A DNA stretch of 54,271 nt from Bacillota bacterium (GTDB lineage Bacteria; Bacillota; Clostridia; Christensenellales; Pumilibacteraceae): contig WRGC01000010.1 of NCBI GenBank assembly GCA_009787385.1, positions 1 to 54,271 on the forward strand, given 5' to 3'. The notes beneath the pieces were generated by a model. The model searched no databases, had not been told where the DNA came from, and was given only the letters and a program-made list of their open reading frames with translations. The translations under genes and the position numbers were made by a program. Numbering within the stretch: position 1 is the stretch's first letter; each line of letters begins with the position of its first letter. Shown here piece after piece: positions 7,946-16,950 of the stretch.

Positions 7946-9733
7946 ATGCATAAGATTACAACATCACAAAGCTTGCGACAAGCTTGGTACAATTTTTTTG
8001 AATCCAAGCAACATGCTATTATATCTGGAGCATCGCTTATACCACAAAATGACCCCACAGTATTGTTTACTACTGCGGGTATGCATCCGCTTGTACCATA
8101 TCTTATGGGGCAAAAACACCCTGCAGGGGTACGACTTGCCAATGTGCAACGATGTGTGAGAACGGGCGATATAGAAGAAGTAGGTGATAGTAGTCACTGT
8201 ACTTTTTTTGAAATGATGGGCAATTGGTCTTTGGGGGATTATTTTAAAAAGGAAAGCATTGCATTTAGTTTTGAATTTTTGACTAAAGTATTGGGATTAA
8301 CTGTATCTCAACTTGCTGTATCTGTATTTGAAGGAGATATTGACGCTCCAAAAGATATAGAAAGTGCAGAAATTTGGGCTAGTCACGGTATACCAAAAGA
8401 TAAAATATTTTATTTGCCAAAGTCAAACAATTGGTGGGGACCTGCTGGAATTACTGGACCGTGTGGACCTGATACAGAGATATTTTTGGATAATGGACAA
8501 ATACCTTGTAGCCCAAATTGCAATCCTGCTTGTGATTGTGGAAAGTATTTAGAAATTTGGAACAATGTCTTTATGCAGTACAACAAGACTATTGATGGCA
8601 AATTTGAACAATTGTCGCAAAAGAATGTAGATACAGGTATGGGGCTAGAACGCACTCTTGTGGTATTGACAGGTGCAAATACAGTATATGATACAGATTT
8701 GTTTGTAGATGCTATTGCTATGGTGCAAAAATTGAGTGGTAAGGTATATGGCAACAATGATACAACGGATAGAGAGATAAGGATAGTTGTAGACCATATT
8801 AGGACGGCAACAATGATTGTAGGTGACGAGTTGGGGATTGTGCCAAGCAATACAGACCAAGGATATATTTTGCGTCGTCTATTGAGAAGAGCAATTAGGT
8901 ATGCAATCAAGTTGAATTTGCCAAAAGCTAGTTTGTCTCAAATTTCACAATGTTTTGTAAATGTATACTCTATACAGTATCCACAATTGCTATCAAATCA
9001 AAAAAAGATAATACAAGAAATAGATGCAGAAGAAGAGAGATTTGTAAAGACTATTAGTCAAGGTATTGTGAGATTTGAAAAGTTGGTACAAAATTTGCAA
9101 GGTGATACAATTAGTGGTAAAGCAGCATTCAATTTGTATGATACTTATGGATTTCCGTTAGAAATGACACAAGAATTGGCTAAGGAAAATAATTTGAAAG
9201 TTAATGTAGATGGTTACTATCAATGTTTTGAACAACATCAATCCAAGAGTCAACAAGGAGCTACGCAAAAATTTAAGGGTGGATTGCAAGACAACAGTCA
9301 AGCAACTACACGCTTGCATACTGCAACACACTTGTTGCATAAGGCACTAAAGACAGTACTTAAAGATGAAAATTTAGGTCAAAAGGGAAGCAATATCACG
9401 GCAGAACGACTAAGATTTGATTTCAATTTTTCTAGACCTCTTTCTCAAGATGAAATTGATAAAGTACAAGAAATGGTCAACAATGCAATTCAAGATGATT
9501 TGCCAATAAGTTTTGATGAGATGACAGTACAACAAGCTAAGGATAGTGGGGCTATAGGATTGTTTGGTGATAGATATCAAGAGATAGTAAAAGTCTATTC
9601 TATTGGTGATTTTAGCTGTGAAATATGTGGTGGACCTCACGCCAACAGGACAAGTGAATTAGGTAAATTTGAAATAGTCAAAGAACAGTCATCTTCGTCA
9701 GGAGTAAGGCGTATTAAAGCAGTGTTAAAGTAA
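7946..9733 (+). CDS. alaS: alanyl-tRNA synthetase, short form without the C-Ala domain
   Basis: 595 residues against about 870 in E. coli. The class II catalytic core (residues 1 to about 240), the tRNA-binding helical part and the editing/SAD domain are present. Editing zinc ligands are seen in HTATH (about residue 457) and CGGPH (about 561). The protein ends right after the editing domain with VRRIKAVLK, so the C-terminal DHHA1/C-Ala module is missing. The stop is clean and nothing homologous follows, so this looks like a native short form rather than a frameshift. ATG 7946 lies 6 bases after the previous stop. Confidence 0.93.
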   Translation: MHKITTSQSLRQAWYNFFESKQHAIISGASLIPQNDPTVLFTTAGMHPLVPYLMGQKHPAGVRLANVQRCVRTGDIEEVGDSSHCTFFEMMGNWSLGDYFKKESIAFSFEFLTKVLGLTVSQLAVSVFEGDIDAPKDIESAEIWASHGIPKDKIFYLPKSNNWWGPAGITGPCGPDTEIFLDNGQIPCSPNCNPACDCGKYLEIWNNVFMQYNKTIDGKFEQLSQKNVDTGMGLERTLVVLTGANTVYDTDLFVDAIAMVQKLSGKVYGNNDTTDREIRIVVDHIRTATMIVGDELGIVPSNTDQGYILRRLLRRAIRYAIKLNLPKASLSQISQCFVNVYSIQYPQLLSNQKKIIQEIDAEEERFVKTISQGIVRFEKLVQNLQGDTISGKAAFNLYDTYGFPLEMTQELAKENNLKVNVDGYYQCFEQHQSKSQQGATQKFKGGLQDNSQATTRLHTATHLLHKALKTVLKDENLGQKGSNITAERLRFDFNFSRPLSQDEIDKVQEMVNNAIQDDLPISFDEMTVQQAKDSGAIGLFGDRYQEIVKVYSIGDFSCEICGGPHANRTSELGKFEIVKEQSSSSGVRRIKAVLK

Positions 9734-9861
9734 TAATACTATGTGTGAAAAATCTCAATATTAATTTTTGTAAAATGTTTATATATGTCAATATATGTCT
9801 AAATATTTAATAAATTTCATAAAACAAAAAAAGTTACCGCATTCACAATTATTTAATAAAT

Positions 9862-9890
9862 TTGACTTAATCATGAATATTTTGTATAAT
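9862..9890 (+). promoter_or_regulatory. promoter of the Ig-like surface protein gene
   Basis: TTGACT (9862-9867), a 17-bp spacer and TATAAT (9885-9890), about 40 bases before ATG 9931. Confidence 0.65.
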
Positions 9891-9930
9891 AATATATGTG
9901 TATATGATTATATAAAAGATTGAGATTAAT

Positions 9931-11115
9931 ATGAAACTTATAAAATATATTAGAATAAATTTAGTATTTACAATACTATTGTTGCTTTGTAGTGTTTTGT
10001 CATGTGCTTGTTATAGTAGAGTTATGCAATACACATTTCTAAAAGCTCAATTTTATGACATAAGTATAAGAGAAGTTTTTGACCCTACTCCAATTATTGT
10101 ATTTGAGCCTGAATCTAATTATATTATTAAGCGTGGTGATGAGTTGATATTTTATGTTGAGTCAGAGCTTAATTTTGTAGATGTGCGCAAATTGTCTTAT
10201 ACTTGGAAACAATCATTAAATGAAAGTTTCCAAGATAGTGTAGATGTTGGTTCTTCACAAAGTTATACAGTACCTACGACTGAATATGGAAAATATTATT
10301 ATCAATGTAGTATTGTCAATACTTATGCTGATAAAACATATGAAGCCAAAACAGGTGTTATTACAGTGCTAATAAATGAGTATGGGACTGAAGAACATGA
10401 TATTCCACCTACTATTGACAAACAACCTAGTGATGACTTTGATGAAGAAATCAAAATTGATGTTGAGCAAAATAGCTTAGCAAAGTTGCAAGTTGTAGCA
10501 ACTCCAAATGCTGAAAGCAATGGTACATTAAAGTTTGCATGGTATACTAAAGAAAATGGAAGTAGTGGAAGCGATGTCCCATTCATTGGAAATATAGAGA
10601 ATACTCCAAATTCATCTACCTTAACTATACCAACAAAACAACTAGGTGTGTTTGTATATTTTGCAAGAGTTTCAAATGATGATACTCTAGGTAATTCATA
10701 CAGTATTGATAGTTGTGTTATGACGATTAATATAATCAAGGATAGTAATACGGGTGGTGGAGATGGCGGTGATAATGGTTCAGGTGGAAGTGACGGAGGA
10801 GGAGAAGTAGGCGGAGGAGATATTGGCGGTGGTGGTGATGTAGATGTTGGGGGGGGAGATAATCCTACAGATGTTGATAATGGTGGTGGAATTAATATGA
10901 TGCAAATGTTGGTTATTGGGGCGGTTGCATTGGCAATTGTATGTGGTGTAGTATGGGTTGTAGTAAAATTTGGTATTGGAAAAAAATCTAACGCCCCTAT
11001 GCATAATCAACATCATATGAATTATGACAACCAAAATTATCTATCAACTTACAATAATTTTAACAATCAAAACCAAAATAATGATGATAGACTTACTAGG
11101 TATAGGCGTTATTAA
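9931..11115 (+). CDS. Ig-like domain surface protein with Gly-rich linker and C-terminal membrane anchor
   Basis: 394 residues. Residues 1-27 are a signal peptide or lipoprotein signal (hydrophobic, then Ser-Cys-Ala-Cys). Two Ig-like beta domains follow (about 35-150 and 160-270); each has a Tyr-Thr-Trp or Phe-Ala-Trp core strand and a YYQCSI or YFARVS strand. Residues about 273-318 are a Gly/Asp linker, then one membrane helix (about 322-345), a short basic stretch and an Asn/Gln-rich tail predicted to be cytoplasmic. It looks like a type I membrane display protein. Ligand and function are unknown. Confidence 0.7.
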   Translation: MKLIKYIRINLVFTILLLLCSVLSCACYSRVMQYTFLKAQFYDISIREVFDPTPIIVFEPESNYIIKRGDELIFYVESELNFVDVRKLSYTWKQSLNESFQDSVDVGSSQSYTVPTTEYGKYYYQCSIVNTYADKTYEAKTGVITVLINEYGTEEHDIPPTIDKQPSDDFDEEIKIDVEQNSLAKLQVVATPNAESNGTLKFAWYTKENGSSGSDVPFIGNIENTPNSSTLTIPTKQLGVFVYFARVSNDDTLGNSYSIDSCVMTINIIKDSNTGGGDGGDNGSGGSDGGGEVGGGDIGGGGDVDVGGGDNPTDVDNGGGINMMQMLVIGAVALAIVCGVVWVVVKFGIGKKSNAPMHNQHHMNYDNQNYLSTYNNFNNQNQNNDDRLTRYRRY

Positions 11116-11124
11116 AAGTTTTGC

Positions 11125-11173
11125 TAATTATAAAACACACACATAGCCTTTGCATGTGTGTGTTTTATAATTA
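11125..11173. terminator. 20-bp perfect stem hairpin, probable bidirectional terminator
   Basis: Arms 11125-11144 and 11154-11173 are exact complements with a 9-base loop. The A/T-rich outer ends supply a T-tract on either strand. It closes the Ig-like gene. Confidence 0.75.
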
Positions 11174-11208
11174 CAATTACCAATCTTGTATTTAGTTAAA
11201 TCATAAGA

Positions 11209-11401
11209 TAGAGTACAACGAGCTATTATTAACAATAAGATGCAAACAATCAACAAAAGTAGAATGGTTCTTTTTTGACGCCAAAAAAGAACCAAAAAAA
11301 TATTGGTGGGGCGAATCCCCTACCCCCCAAAACGCTTTAAGGTTGTTTTTATTTTAATACTACTTCCTTTCCATCTTAATGTATTATATTTATACACTTC
11401 T
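11209..11401 (+). repeat. MITE-like dispersed repeat, copy 2 (193 bp, perfect 10-bp target duplication)
   Basis: The element is bounded by the direct repeat AATCATAAGA at 11199-11208 and 11402-11411. Its ends are GAGTACAACGAG at left and TTTATACACTTC at right, imperfect inverted repeats. An internal hairpin has 12-bp arms GGTTCTTTTTTG / CAAAAAAGAACC at 11266-11293 around an ACGC loop. It lies between the convergent Ig-like and FN3-like genes, and its right end abuts the stop of the latter. Confidence 0.85.
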
Positions 11402-11403
11402 AA

Positions 11404-12099
11404 TCATAAGAGCAATTTTACTAACAACGATATTATTATTGATGACAATCCAAAAAAAATTGCAACAATTGAAATTGTTATAAATGATTTCAAAAATGTG
11501 GTATCACTTAAAAAATCTTCTTCTTCATAACTTGGTTTGTATGTTACGGGTGAACTTAGTTCGCTTTCTTGGTCTCCAACGAATGAGCTGACAACATACA
11601 TAACTATATTGTCAGGGTCTATACGGTCTATAAAAGTTGTTTCTGTTTGTTGAGATTTTAGTACAAATCCTCCATTATTGATACTCTTGTATACATTGTA
11701 TCCCTGTATTGCTCTTACAGGATCCCAAAATATATTGATTTGGTTGTCTTGTATTTGTAGATGCAAGCTTTCGGGTGATTGGGGCTTGGGTTGATCTTCT
11801 GTAGCTTCTATATCTTTTGCCCATGATTGTTGTTTATTAGGTGAATTGTGAAATAGTTCAGCTGATGGAGCAGAGTCAACAAATTCTAAGTACAATTTTT
11901 GATTTGGATAATTTATGCGTTGATACTCCCAAATATTATTGTCGTTTTGTGATTTTTCTTTGTTTTGTATAGTTGTAGTTTTTGAAGTATTGCAGTGCAG
12001 TGTTGTGTTGTGTATTTGAATATGTACAAAAAAAGATGCAATTATAGCAAATACACACAAGATAGATATACAATAAATATATACTCTAAAATACTTCAT
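11404..12099 (-). CDS. FN3-like domain membrane protein
   Basis: 231 residues from the ATG at 12099, chosen because a signal/anchor segment starts there (MKYFRVYIYCISILCVFAII). The open frame extends 46 codons further upstream, to 12237. A polar linker leads to an FN3-type domain (about residues 110-190) with the pattern ...INIFWDPV...GYNVYKS...FIDR...YVVSSF. A second hydrophobic helix closes the C-terminus (about 205-231). It converges on the Ig-like gene across a repeat element and is divergent from tsaE. Probably an exported, membrane-tethered protein; no specific function is recognised. Confidence 0.6.
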   Translation of the reverse strand: MKYFRVYIYCISILCVFAIIASFFVHIQIHNTTLHCNTSKTTTIQNKEKSQNDNNIWEYQRINYPNQKLYLEFVDSAPSAELFHNSPNKQQSWAKDIEATEDQPKPQSPESLHLQIQDNQINIFWDPVRAIQGYNVYKSINNGGFVLKSQQTETTFIDRIDPDNIVMYVVSSFVGDQESELSSPVTYKPSYEEEDFLSDTTFLKSFITISIVAIFFGLSSIIISLLVKLLL

Positions 12100-12284
12100 A
12101 GTTGTATTTTGTGCATATGTAGATGATATTATTGTTGTGATAAAGTATGAACTGAGATATTTATATTTAATGTATATCAACATATAGACTAATACAACAA
12201 CCTTTGTATTGATAAATACACTAGCATTAATCAGCAATTTGTATTTAATGACAAATGCCTGATTTATCTAATCACAAATGTAGT

Positions 12285-12313
12285 TTGACAAAATTCCTAA
12301 TTTGTGATATATT
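12285..12313 (+). promoter_or_regulatory. tsaE operon promoter, leaderless geometry
   Basis: TTGACA (12285-12290), a 17-bp spacer and TATATT (12308-12313). The GTG start codon at 12320 follows after 6 bases, so transcription should begin at or next to the start codon. Confidence 0.7.
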
Positions 12314-12319
12314 TTGATT

Positions 12320-12727
12320 GTGAAATACTTGTCCAATAGTGTACAAAATACAATTGATATTGGTAAAAATTTTTCCAAAAATATTCAAGGTGGTACTGTT
12401 GTTGCACTTGTGGGAGATTTGGGAGCTGGCAAGACTGCCTTTAGCAAGGGAGTTGCTTTGGGGCTAGGTGTGACAACAAACATAGTTAGCCCTACATTTG
12501 TATTGTGTTGCGAATATTTTGGAAGTAAGTACAATCTAGTCCATATAGATGCGTATAGACTAAAGGATATTAATCCGTATGAAACGGGTATTTTTGAAAA
12601 AATTGATGATATAGACAATATTATTATTGTAGAATGGGCTGAATATTTGAATGTTGTTTATCACTACAAAATAAATATTATCACAATTAGTGATAGTGAG
12701 AGAGAAATTAGTATTATAAAAATATAG
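12320..12727 (+). CDS. tsaE: tRNA threonylcarbamoyladenosine biosynthesis ATPase TsaE
   Basis: 135 residues from GTG 12320. It is the P-loop ATPase of the t6A37 tRNA-modification complex. A Walker A GDLGAGKTAFSKG (about residue 31), the switch-like SPTFVLCCEYF, HIDAYRL and the Walker-B-like IVEWAEYL are all in family order. It heads a tsaE-tsaB-rimI operon. TsaD and TsaC are not in the window. The GTG is preferred over TTG 12314 because the promoter would initiate at the GTG. Confidence 0.92.
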   Translation: MKYLSNSVQNTIDIGKNFSKNIQGGTVVALVGDLGAGKTAFSKGVALGLGVTTNIVSPTFVLCCEYFGSKYNLVHIDAYRLKDINPYETGIFEKIDDIDNIIIVEWAEYLNVVYHYKINIITISDSEREISIIKI

Positions 12728-12737
12728 AGGCATTATT

Positions 12738-13361
12738 ATGTCAAATTGGCTATTTATCAATACAGCTCAAGGGTTGGAAGTTGCTTTATATTGGAATGAG
12801 AAATTGTATTATCAAACTAGTAGTGTTGCAAAAAATACAATGTCGTTGTTGTTGCCAATATGTGATCAGCTTATTGGCAATGCAAATACAAACTTGAATG
12901 AATTGGATACATTTGGTGTGTGTGTAGGTCCGGGGTCTTTTACTGGATTGCGTGTAGGTATAGGCACAATAAAGGCTTTTGCTCAAGTGTTGGATAAACC
13001 AATAATAACAGTAACTACTAATCAACTCAATGCATACAATGTTAGCAATGATGTTGACAAAACAATTGCAAGTTGTGTTGATGGGGGTAGTAGTGTTTGT
13101 TTTGTTGCCTTATATCAAGGCAATATAGTTTTGCAACCACCCACATGTATTTCTAAGTTAGAATTGCACAAATGGTTGAGTCTCAATCAACATAGCTATT
13201 TGATAACAGATTTTAGTATAGGGGACATACCTACATCAAATCTAATTCCAAATCGTATATTGATGGCTATGAAAAATACAAAAGATATAGTTGATTACCA
13301 AGCATTGCAACCATTGTATATTAGGCAACCTCAAGTTTTGAGAAAAATTGGTGAGGTGTAA
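12738..13361 (+). CDS. tsaB: tRNA threonylcarbamoyladenosine biosynthesis protein TsaB
   Basis: 207 residues. An ASKHA-fold non-catalytic partner of TsaD in t6A synthesis. The N-terminal FINTAQ strand and the signature GPGSFTGLRVGIGTIKAFA (about residues 56-75) are clear. The start ATG 12738 has GAGG upstream, 10 bases after the tsaE stop. Confidence 0.92.
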   Translation: MSNWLFINTAQGLEVALYWNEKLYYQTSSVAKNTMSLLLPICDQLIGNANTNLNELDTFGVCVGPGSFTGLRVGIGTIKAFAQVLDKPIITVTTNQLNAYNVSNDVDKTIASCVDGGSSVCFVALYQGNIVLQPPTCISKLELHKWLSLNQHSYLITDFSIGDIPTSNLIPNRILMAMKNTKDIVDYQALQPLYIRQPQVLRKIGEV

Positions 13362-13364
13362 GTT

Positions 13365-13790
13365 GTGTCTAATATAATTAGAATTGAAAAAGCCAATCAA
13401 TTGCCATATTTGGCAAATATAGAAAAGGTAGTAGCACATTATCCGTGGGGAATAGCTAATATTACCAATGCATTTAATCATCAAGATACTTTTTTTGCTT
13501 TTGACGATTATTCGGGTTATTATTGTATAAGCTTGATAGGTGATACGGCAGAATTGAATAGTATTGCAATATTGCCAAAAGCTCAGGGTGATGGATTGGG
13601 TTTGAGACTTATCAATCATATGATATCATATTGCAAGTTACATCGTGTAAAAAATATATTTTTAGAAGTAGCTGTAGACAATGTTAAAGCCAAATCATTG
13701 TATACAAAAGTTGGATTTAGGCAGATAAATATAAGAAGCAATTATTATCAAGATGGCAAAGATGCACAAGTTATGAAATTGATATTGTAA
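13365..13790 (+). CDS. rimI: ribosomal protein alanine N-acetyltransferase-like GNAT protein
   Basis: 141 residues from GTG 13365 with GAGGTG upstream and only 3 bases after tsaB. GNAT fold: the acetyl-CoA loop is QGDGLGLRLI (about residue 77), followed by FLEVAVDNVKAKSLYTKVGF and the RimI-type end NYYQDGKDAQVMKL. Position after tsaB is the usual RimI context. The true acceptor (S18 or another protein) cannot be read from sequence. Confidence 0.88.
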   Translation: MSNIIRIEKANQLPYLANIEKVVAHYPWGIANITNAFNHQDTFFAFDDYSGYYCISLIGDTAELNSIAILPKAQGDGLGLRLINHMISYCKLHRVKNIFLEVAVDNVKAKSLYTKVGFRQINIRSNYYQDGKDAQVMKLIL

Positions 13791-13794
13791 ATAG

Positions 13795-14532
13795 ATGATG
13801 GATTTGGATAGCAATAATAGCACAAAAAATATATCAGCACCACACTATAGAATTACGCAAGGTGTTGGAGTCCCTATTGTATTGCTACATGGTTGGGGTG
13901 GCAGTATGATGAGTTGGGCTAGTTTAGAACAAAGATTGATTGATGTTGGACATACTGTCGTAGTGGTGGATTTTGCAGGATTTGGTATGACGCCTGAGCC
14001 ACCTATCAATTGGGGAATATATGAATATGCTCAATCTATCAAAGTTTTGTTAGATGAATTGGGCTGTGATAAGTACAATTTGATTGGGCATAGTTTTGGT
14101 GGTAGAGTATGTTTGATATTGGGAAATGATAAACGAATTAACAATATTATATTATCTAATGCTGCGGGTATTAAGCCTAGGCGAGGTATAAAATATTATG
14201 CTAAAATATGGAGTTATAAATTTAAAAAAAAGTTAGAGATATCTACTTCTAAAGCAGGAAGTGCTGACTATAGAGCTTTGTCAACTACTATGCAAGCAGT
14301 TTTTGTAAAAATAGTCAATCAACATTTGCAATCACATTTGAATAGTATTAAAGCCAACACTCTTATTGTTTGGGGTGACAAGGATAAGACTACACCACTT
14401 TATATGGCAAAAAAGCTCAACAAGGGTATAAAGGGTAGCGGATTAATTGTATTAAAAAATGCTGGACATTATAGCTATATGGAGCATGGGGACAAATTTT
14501 TTGCAATTGTTGAGAGTTTCTTTGGGGATTAA
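13795..14532 (+). CDS. alpha/beta hydrolase
   Basis: 245 residues. The HGWGGS oxyanion-hole motif (about residue 32), nucleophile elbow GHSFGG (about 99), an Asp in WGDKDKTTP and the catalytic His in NAGHYSYME complete the triad. No signal peptide. It starts 4 bases after rimI and ends 3 bases before the Mur ligase gene, so it belongs to the same operon. Substrate unknown. Confidence 0.85.
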   Translation: MMDLDSNNSTKNISAPHYRITQGVGVPIVLLHGWGGSMMSWASLEQRLIDVGHTVVVVDFAGFGMTPEPPINWGIYEYAQSIKVLLDELGCDKYNLIGHSFGGRVCLILGNDKRINNIILSNAAGIKPRRGIKYYAKIWSYKFKKKLEISTSKAGSADYRALSTTMQAVFVKIVNQHLQSHLNSIKANTLIVWGDKDKTTPLYMAKKLNKGIKGSGLIVLKNAGHYSYMEHGDKFFAIVESFFGD

Positions 14533-14535
14533 TTA

Positions 14536-16152
14536 ATGAAATATATAGACTACACCGTTTGGGGAGTAGATGGGATTGAGTTGTTTTTTGTGATTTTGAT
14601 GTTACTAACTACTGTCTTTCTACTTTCTGTTTTGTCATACAAAATATTGCAGATATTGCAACTTGGAGGTTATCGTCTAAAAGAATTTAAGTTGTGGTAC
14701 AAAAGTTTTGGTTTTACTATATTTTTTAGATTTTGTTTTTTGAGTTTTTTGATTTGTTTAGGAAGTCTAATGTATATATCTGCTTTTGGTGACAAAGTAG
14801 GGTGGCGTTATTTGGGTTTTATATTTTTTGTAGTATTGTCTTTGTTGTTTATAAAATTTAGTACAAAGGACAATAAGACTCCACTCAAAAAAACACCTAG
14901 AATTGTAAGATTGTATATTACGACAGTTGTACTGTATGTAATTGTAGTTTTGATTTTTAGTTTTATTCCTACCGGAATATTGGAATATGCACATTTTGGT
15001 TTGTTGCCACTATTTATTATTCCTATTGTATTGTTAGCACATCTTATAAATAAACCAATTGAAATAAAAATAAATCAAGGATATATATATAGTGCTAAGT
15101 CAAAGTTGTCTACAATGCCAGATCTCACAATAGTGGGAATTACAGGCAGTTTTGGCAAAACTACTACAAAAAACATTTTGACTAGTTTGTTAAGTTTGAA
15201 ATATAGGGTATGTAGTACTCCATCAAGTTTTAATACTCCTATGGGTATATGTAAGACTATCAATAATGACCTCAATGACAGTCATCAAGTTTTGATACTA
15301 GAAATGGGTGCTAGATATAAGGGAGATATTTTAGAATTATTAGAAATAGCTAGTCCTAAAATTGCAATTATCACTAGTATTGGAAATCAACATCTTACTA
15401 CATTTGGCAACTATGATACTGTATTAGATACCAAATTTGAAATTGTTTCGCAATTGCCTCAAGATGGAATTGCAATTTTAGATGGAACGAATCCTGATAT
15501 TGTAGCTAGATCTAGTGAGATAGAGCAAGCTATATTAGTGGGCAGTGACAATTCTCAATTCAAATGTGGCAATATAAATACAACACAATATGGTACAAGT
15601 TTTGAATTGCATTTACAAAATCAAGTTTTGCAACTATCTACTCAGATTCTTGGTAGACATGTACCCAACTTGATAGCATTATGTGTAGCTACATCTATTA
15701 GTATGGGAATAACAGATTTGAATTATATAGCAGATGCAATATCAAAACTTGAGCCTATACCGCATAGATTGCAACTGTTGCAAGGTGTCAATGATAATGT
15801 GATTATTGACAATGCATATAGTTCAAATCTGTGTGGAGCGACAAATGCATTAGAGATACTTTCTAGTTTTGCTGATAGAATTAAAATAATAATAACACCA
15901 GGTATAGTAGAACAAGGGGATAAGACACAAAACACTAATATTGAACTTGGAATAGAAATAGCTAAAGTATGTGACTATGCAATATTGATAGGTACAAACG
16001 CAACATATATCAAAAATGGGATAGAACAGTACTCTAATCATACCAAAATAATTTTGGTAGATACTCTCAAATTGGCTATAGATAGTTTAAGTAGTATTGT
16101 AGGCAAAAAGGCAACTCTATTTGAAAATGATTTACCTGACAATATGGTGTAG
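14536..16152 (+). CDS. murF: membrane-anchored MurF-like Mur ligase
   Basis: 538 residues. The first about 180 residues hold five or six membrane helices, a part absent from textbook MurF. The Mur ligase core follows: ATP loop GITGSFGKTTTKN (about residue 200), FNTPMG, EMGARYKGDI, SIGNQHLTTF and PHRLQ. These match MurF, which adds D-Ala-D-Ala to the UDP-MurNAc tripeptide. The membrane part suggests that the step is tethered to the membrane or that lipid-linked substrates are used; this is inference. It ends in LPDNMV followed by a good terminator. Confidence 0.82.
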   Translation: MKYIDYTVWGVDGIELFFVILMLLTTVFLLSVLSYKILQILQLGGYRLKEFKLWYKSFGFTIFFRFCFLSFLICLGSLMYISAFGDKVGWRYLGFIFFVVLSLLFIKFSTKDNKTPLKKTPRIVRLYITTVVLYVIVVLIFSFIPTGILEYAHFGLLPLFIIPIVLLAHLINKPIEIKINQGYIYSAKSKLSTMPDLTIVGITGSFGKTTTKNILTSLLSLKYRVCSTPSSFNTPMGICKTINNDLNDSHQVLILEMGARYKGDILELLEIASPKIAIITSIGNQHLTTFGNYDTVLDTKFEIVSQLPQDGIAILDGTNPDIVARSSEIEQAILVGSDNSQFKCGNINTTQYGTSFELHLQNQVLQLSTQILGRHVPNLIALCVATSISMGITDLNYIADAISKLEPIPHRLQLLQGVNDNVIIDNAYSSNLCGATNALEILSSFADRIKIIITPGIVEQGDKTQNTNIELGIEIAKVCDYAILIGTNATYIKNGIEQYSNHTKIILVDTLKLAIDSLSSIVGKKATLFENDLPDNMV

Positions 16153-16215
16153 ATTTATTAGCATTAGTAGGGAGTTCTATATTATATAGATGCACAAATA
16201 TAGGCAAATAATCAT

Positions 16216-16249
16216 AAATCTATCTCAGAATTTAGAGATAGATTTTTTT
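16216..16249 (+). terminator. rho-independent terminator after the tsaE-murF operon
   Basis: AAATCTATCTC (16216-16226) pairs with GAGATAGATTT (16235-16245), followed by a T-run to 16249. Confidence 0.85.
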
Positions 16250-16322
16250 AGACTTTTTGCGGAATTTCCCAACTATGTAAGATTTGTTAAATATAAGAAC
16301 TAATAAATTTTAATAGCATATA

Positions 16323-16351
16323 TTGATTTTATTGAATTTTTTTGATATAAT
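16323..16351 (+). promoter_or_regulatory. promoter of the HEPN-recQ pair, near-leaderless
   Basis: TTGATT (16323-16328), a 17-bp spacer and TATAAT (16346-16351). The ATG at 16361 follows after 9 bases with no Shine-Dalgarno sequence. An in-frame GTG lies at 16358. Confidence 0.6.
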
Positions 16352-16360
16352 GATTTTGTG

Positions 16361-16942
16361 ATGGAACAAAAATCAAAAATGTATGCTTTTATTCAAGTTC
16401 AAGCAGAAGATGCACTCAACTTAGCTAAAAGCAATGAGCGTGTTGGAAGTGCTATAAGTCATATGCTTGCTGCTTTTGCTTGTGAATTATACTTAAAGAT
16501 TATTTTGGGATATTCAAATAAGATAAAGGGACATGATTTATACAAGCTTTTTAAAGATATAAATGAGGAAGATAGAAATTGTATTATTGACTTATACTCA
16601 AAAAAGAAAGGAGATGGATATTATGCATTGCTTGGAGATATATTGAACCTGAATATATTTACGCAATTTATGAATTCAAGTTACTTCTCTATTGAACAAT
16701 CTTTGAATGATTTTATTCTAAAAGCAAGAGAATACGGTTTTGAAGAATATAAAAAAGTATTTAAAAAATTGGATGCTAGAGAAAGTTTTTTGATTTTGAT
16801 TGAGAGAGATAAAAATATGTTTATTGATAGTAGATATTTTTATGAAAAATCAACAAGTTATCGCACAGATGAATTTATTGTAGAGTTTGCTGAGATTTTA
16901 CAAGAATTTGTTAATAATAGCAAGTATAGACTTTTGTGGTAA
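16361..16942 (+). CDS. HEPN-like hypothetical protein
   Basis: 193 residues, all helical. The segment SHMLAAFACELYLKIILG followed by KGHDLYKLF resembles the E-x-x-LK and HDL pattern of HEPN-fold proteins. An R-x6-H (RVGSAISH, near residue 24) is present, but it is not in the usual C-terminal position of catalytic RxxxxH motifs, so RNase activity is uncertain. It is 8 bases upstream of recQ and probably co-transcribed. HEPN proteins are common in defence and toxin systems; that role here is inferred only from context. Confidence 0.5.
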   Translation: MEQKSKMYAFIQVQAEDALNLAKSNERVGSAISHMLAAFACELYLKIILGYSNKIKGHDLYKLFKDINEEDRNCIIDLYSKKKGDGYYALLGDILNLNIFTQFMNSSYFSIEQSLNDFILKAREYGFEEYKKVFKKLDARESFLILIERDKNMFIDSRYFYEKSTSYRTDEFIVEFAEILQEFVNNSKYRLLW

Positions 16943-16950
16943 ATTATCTA

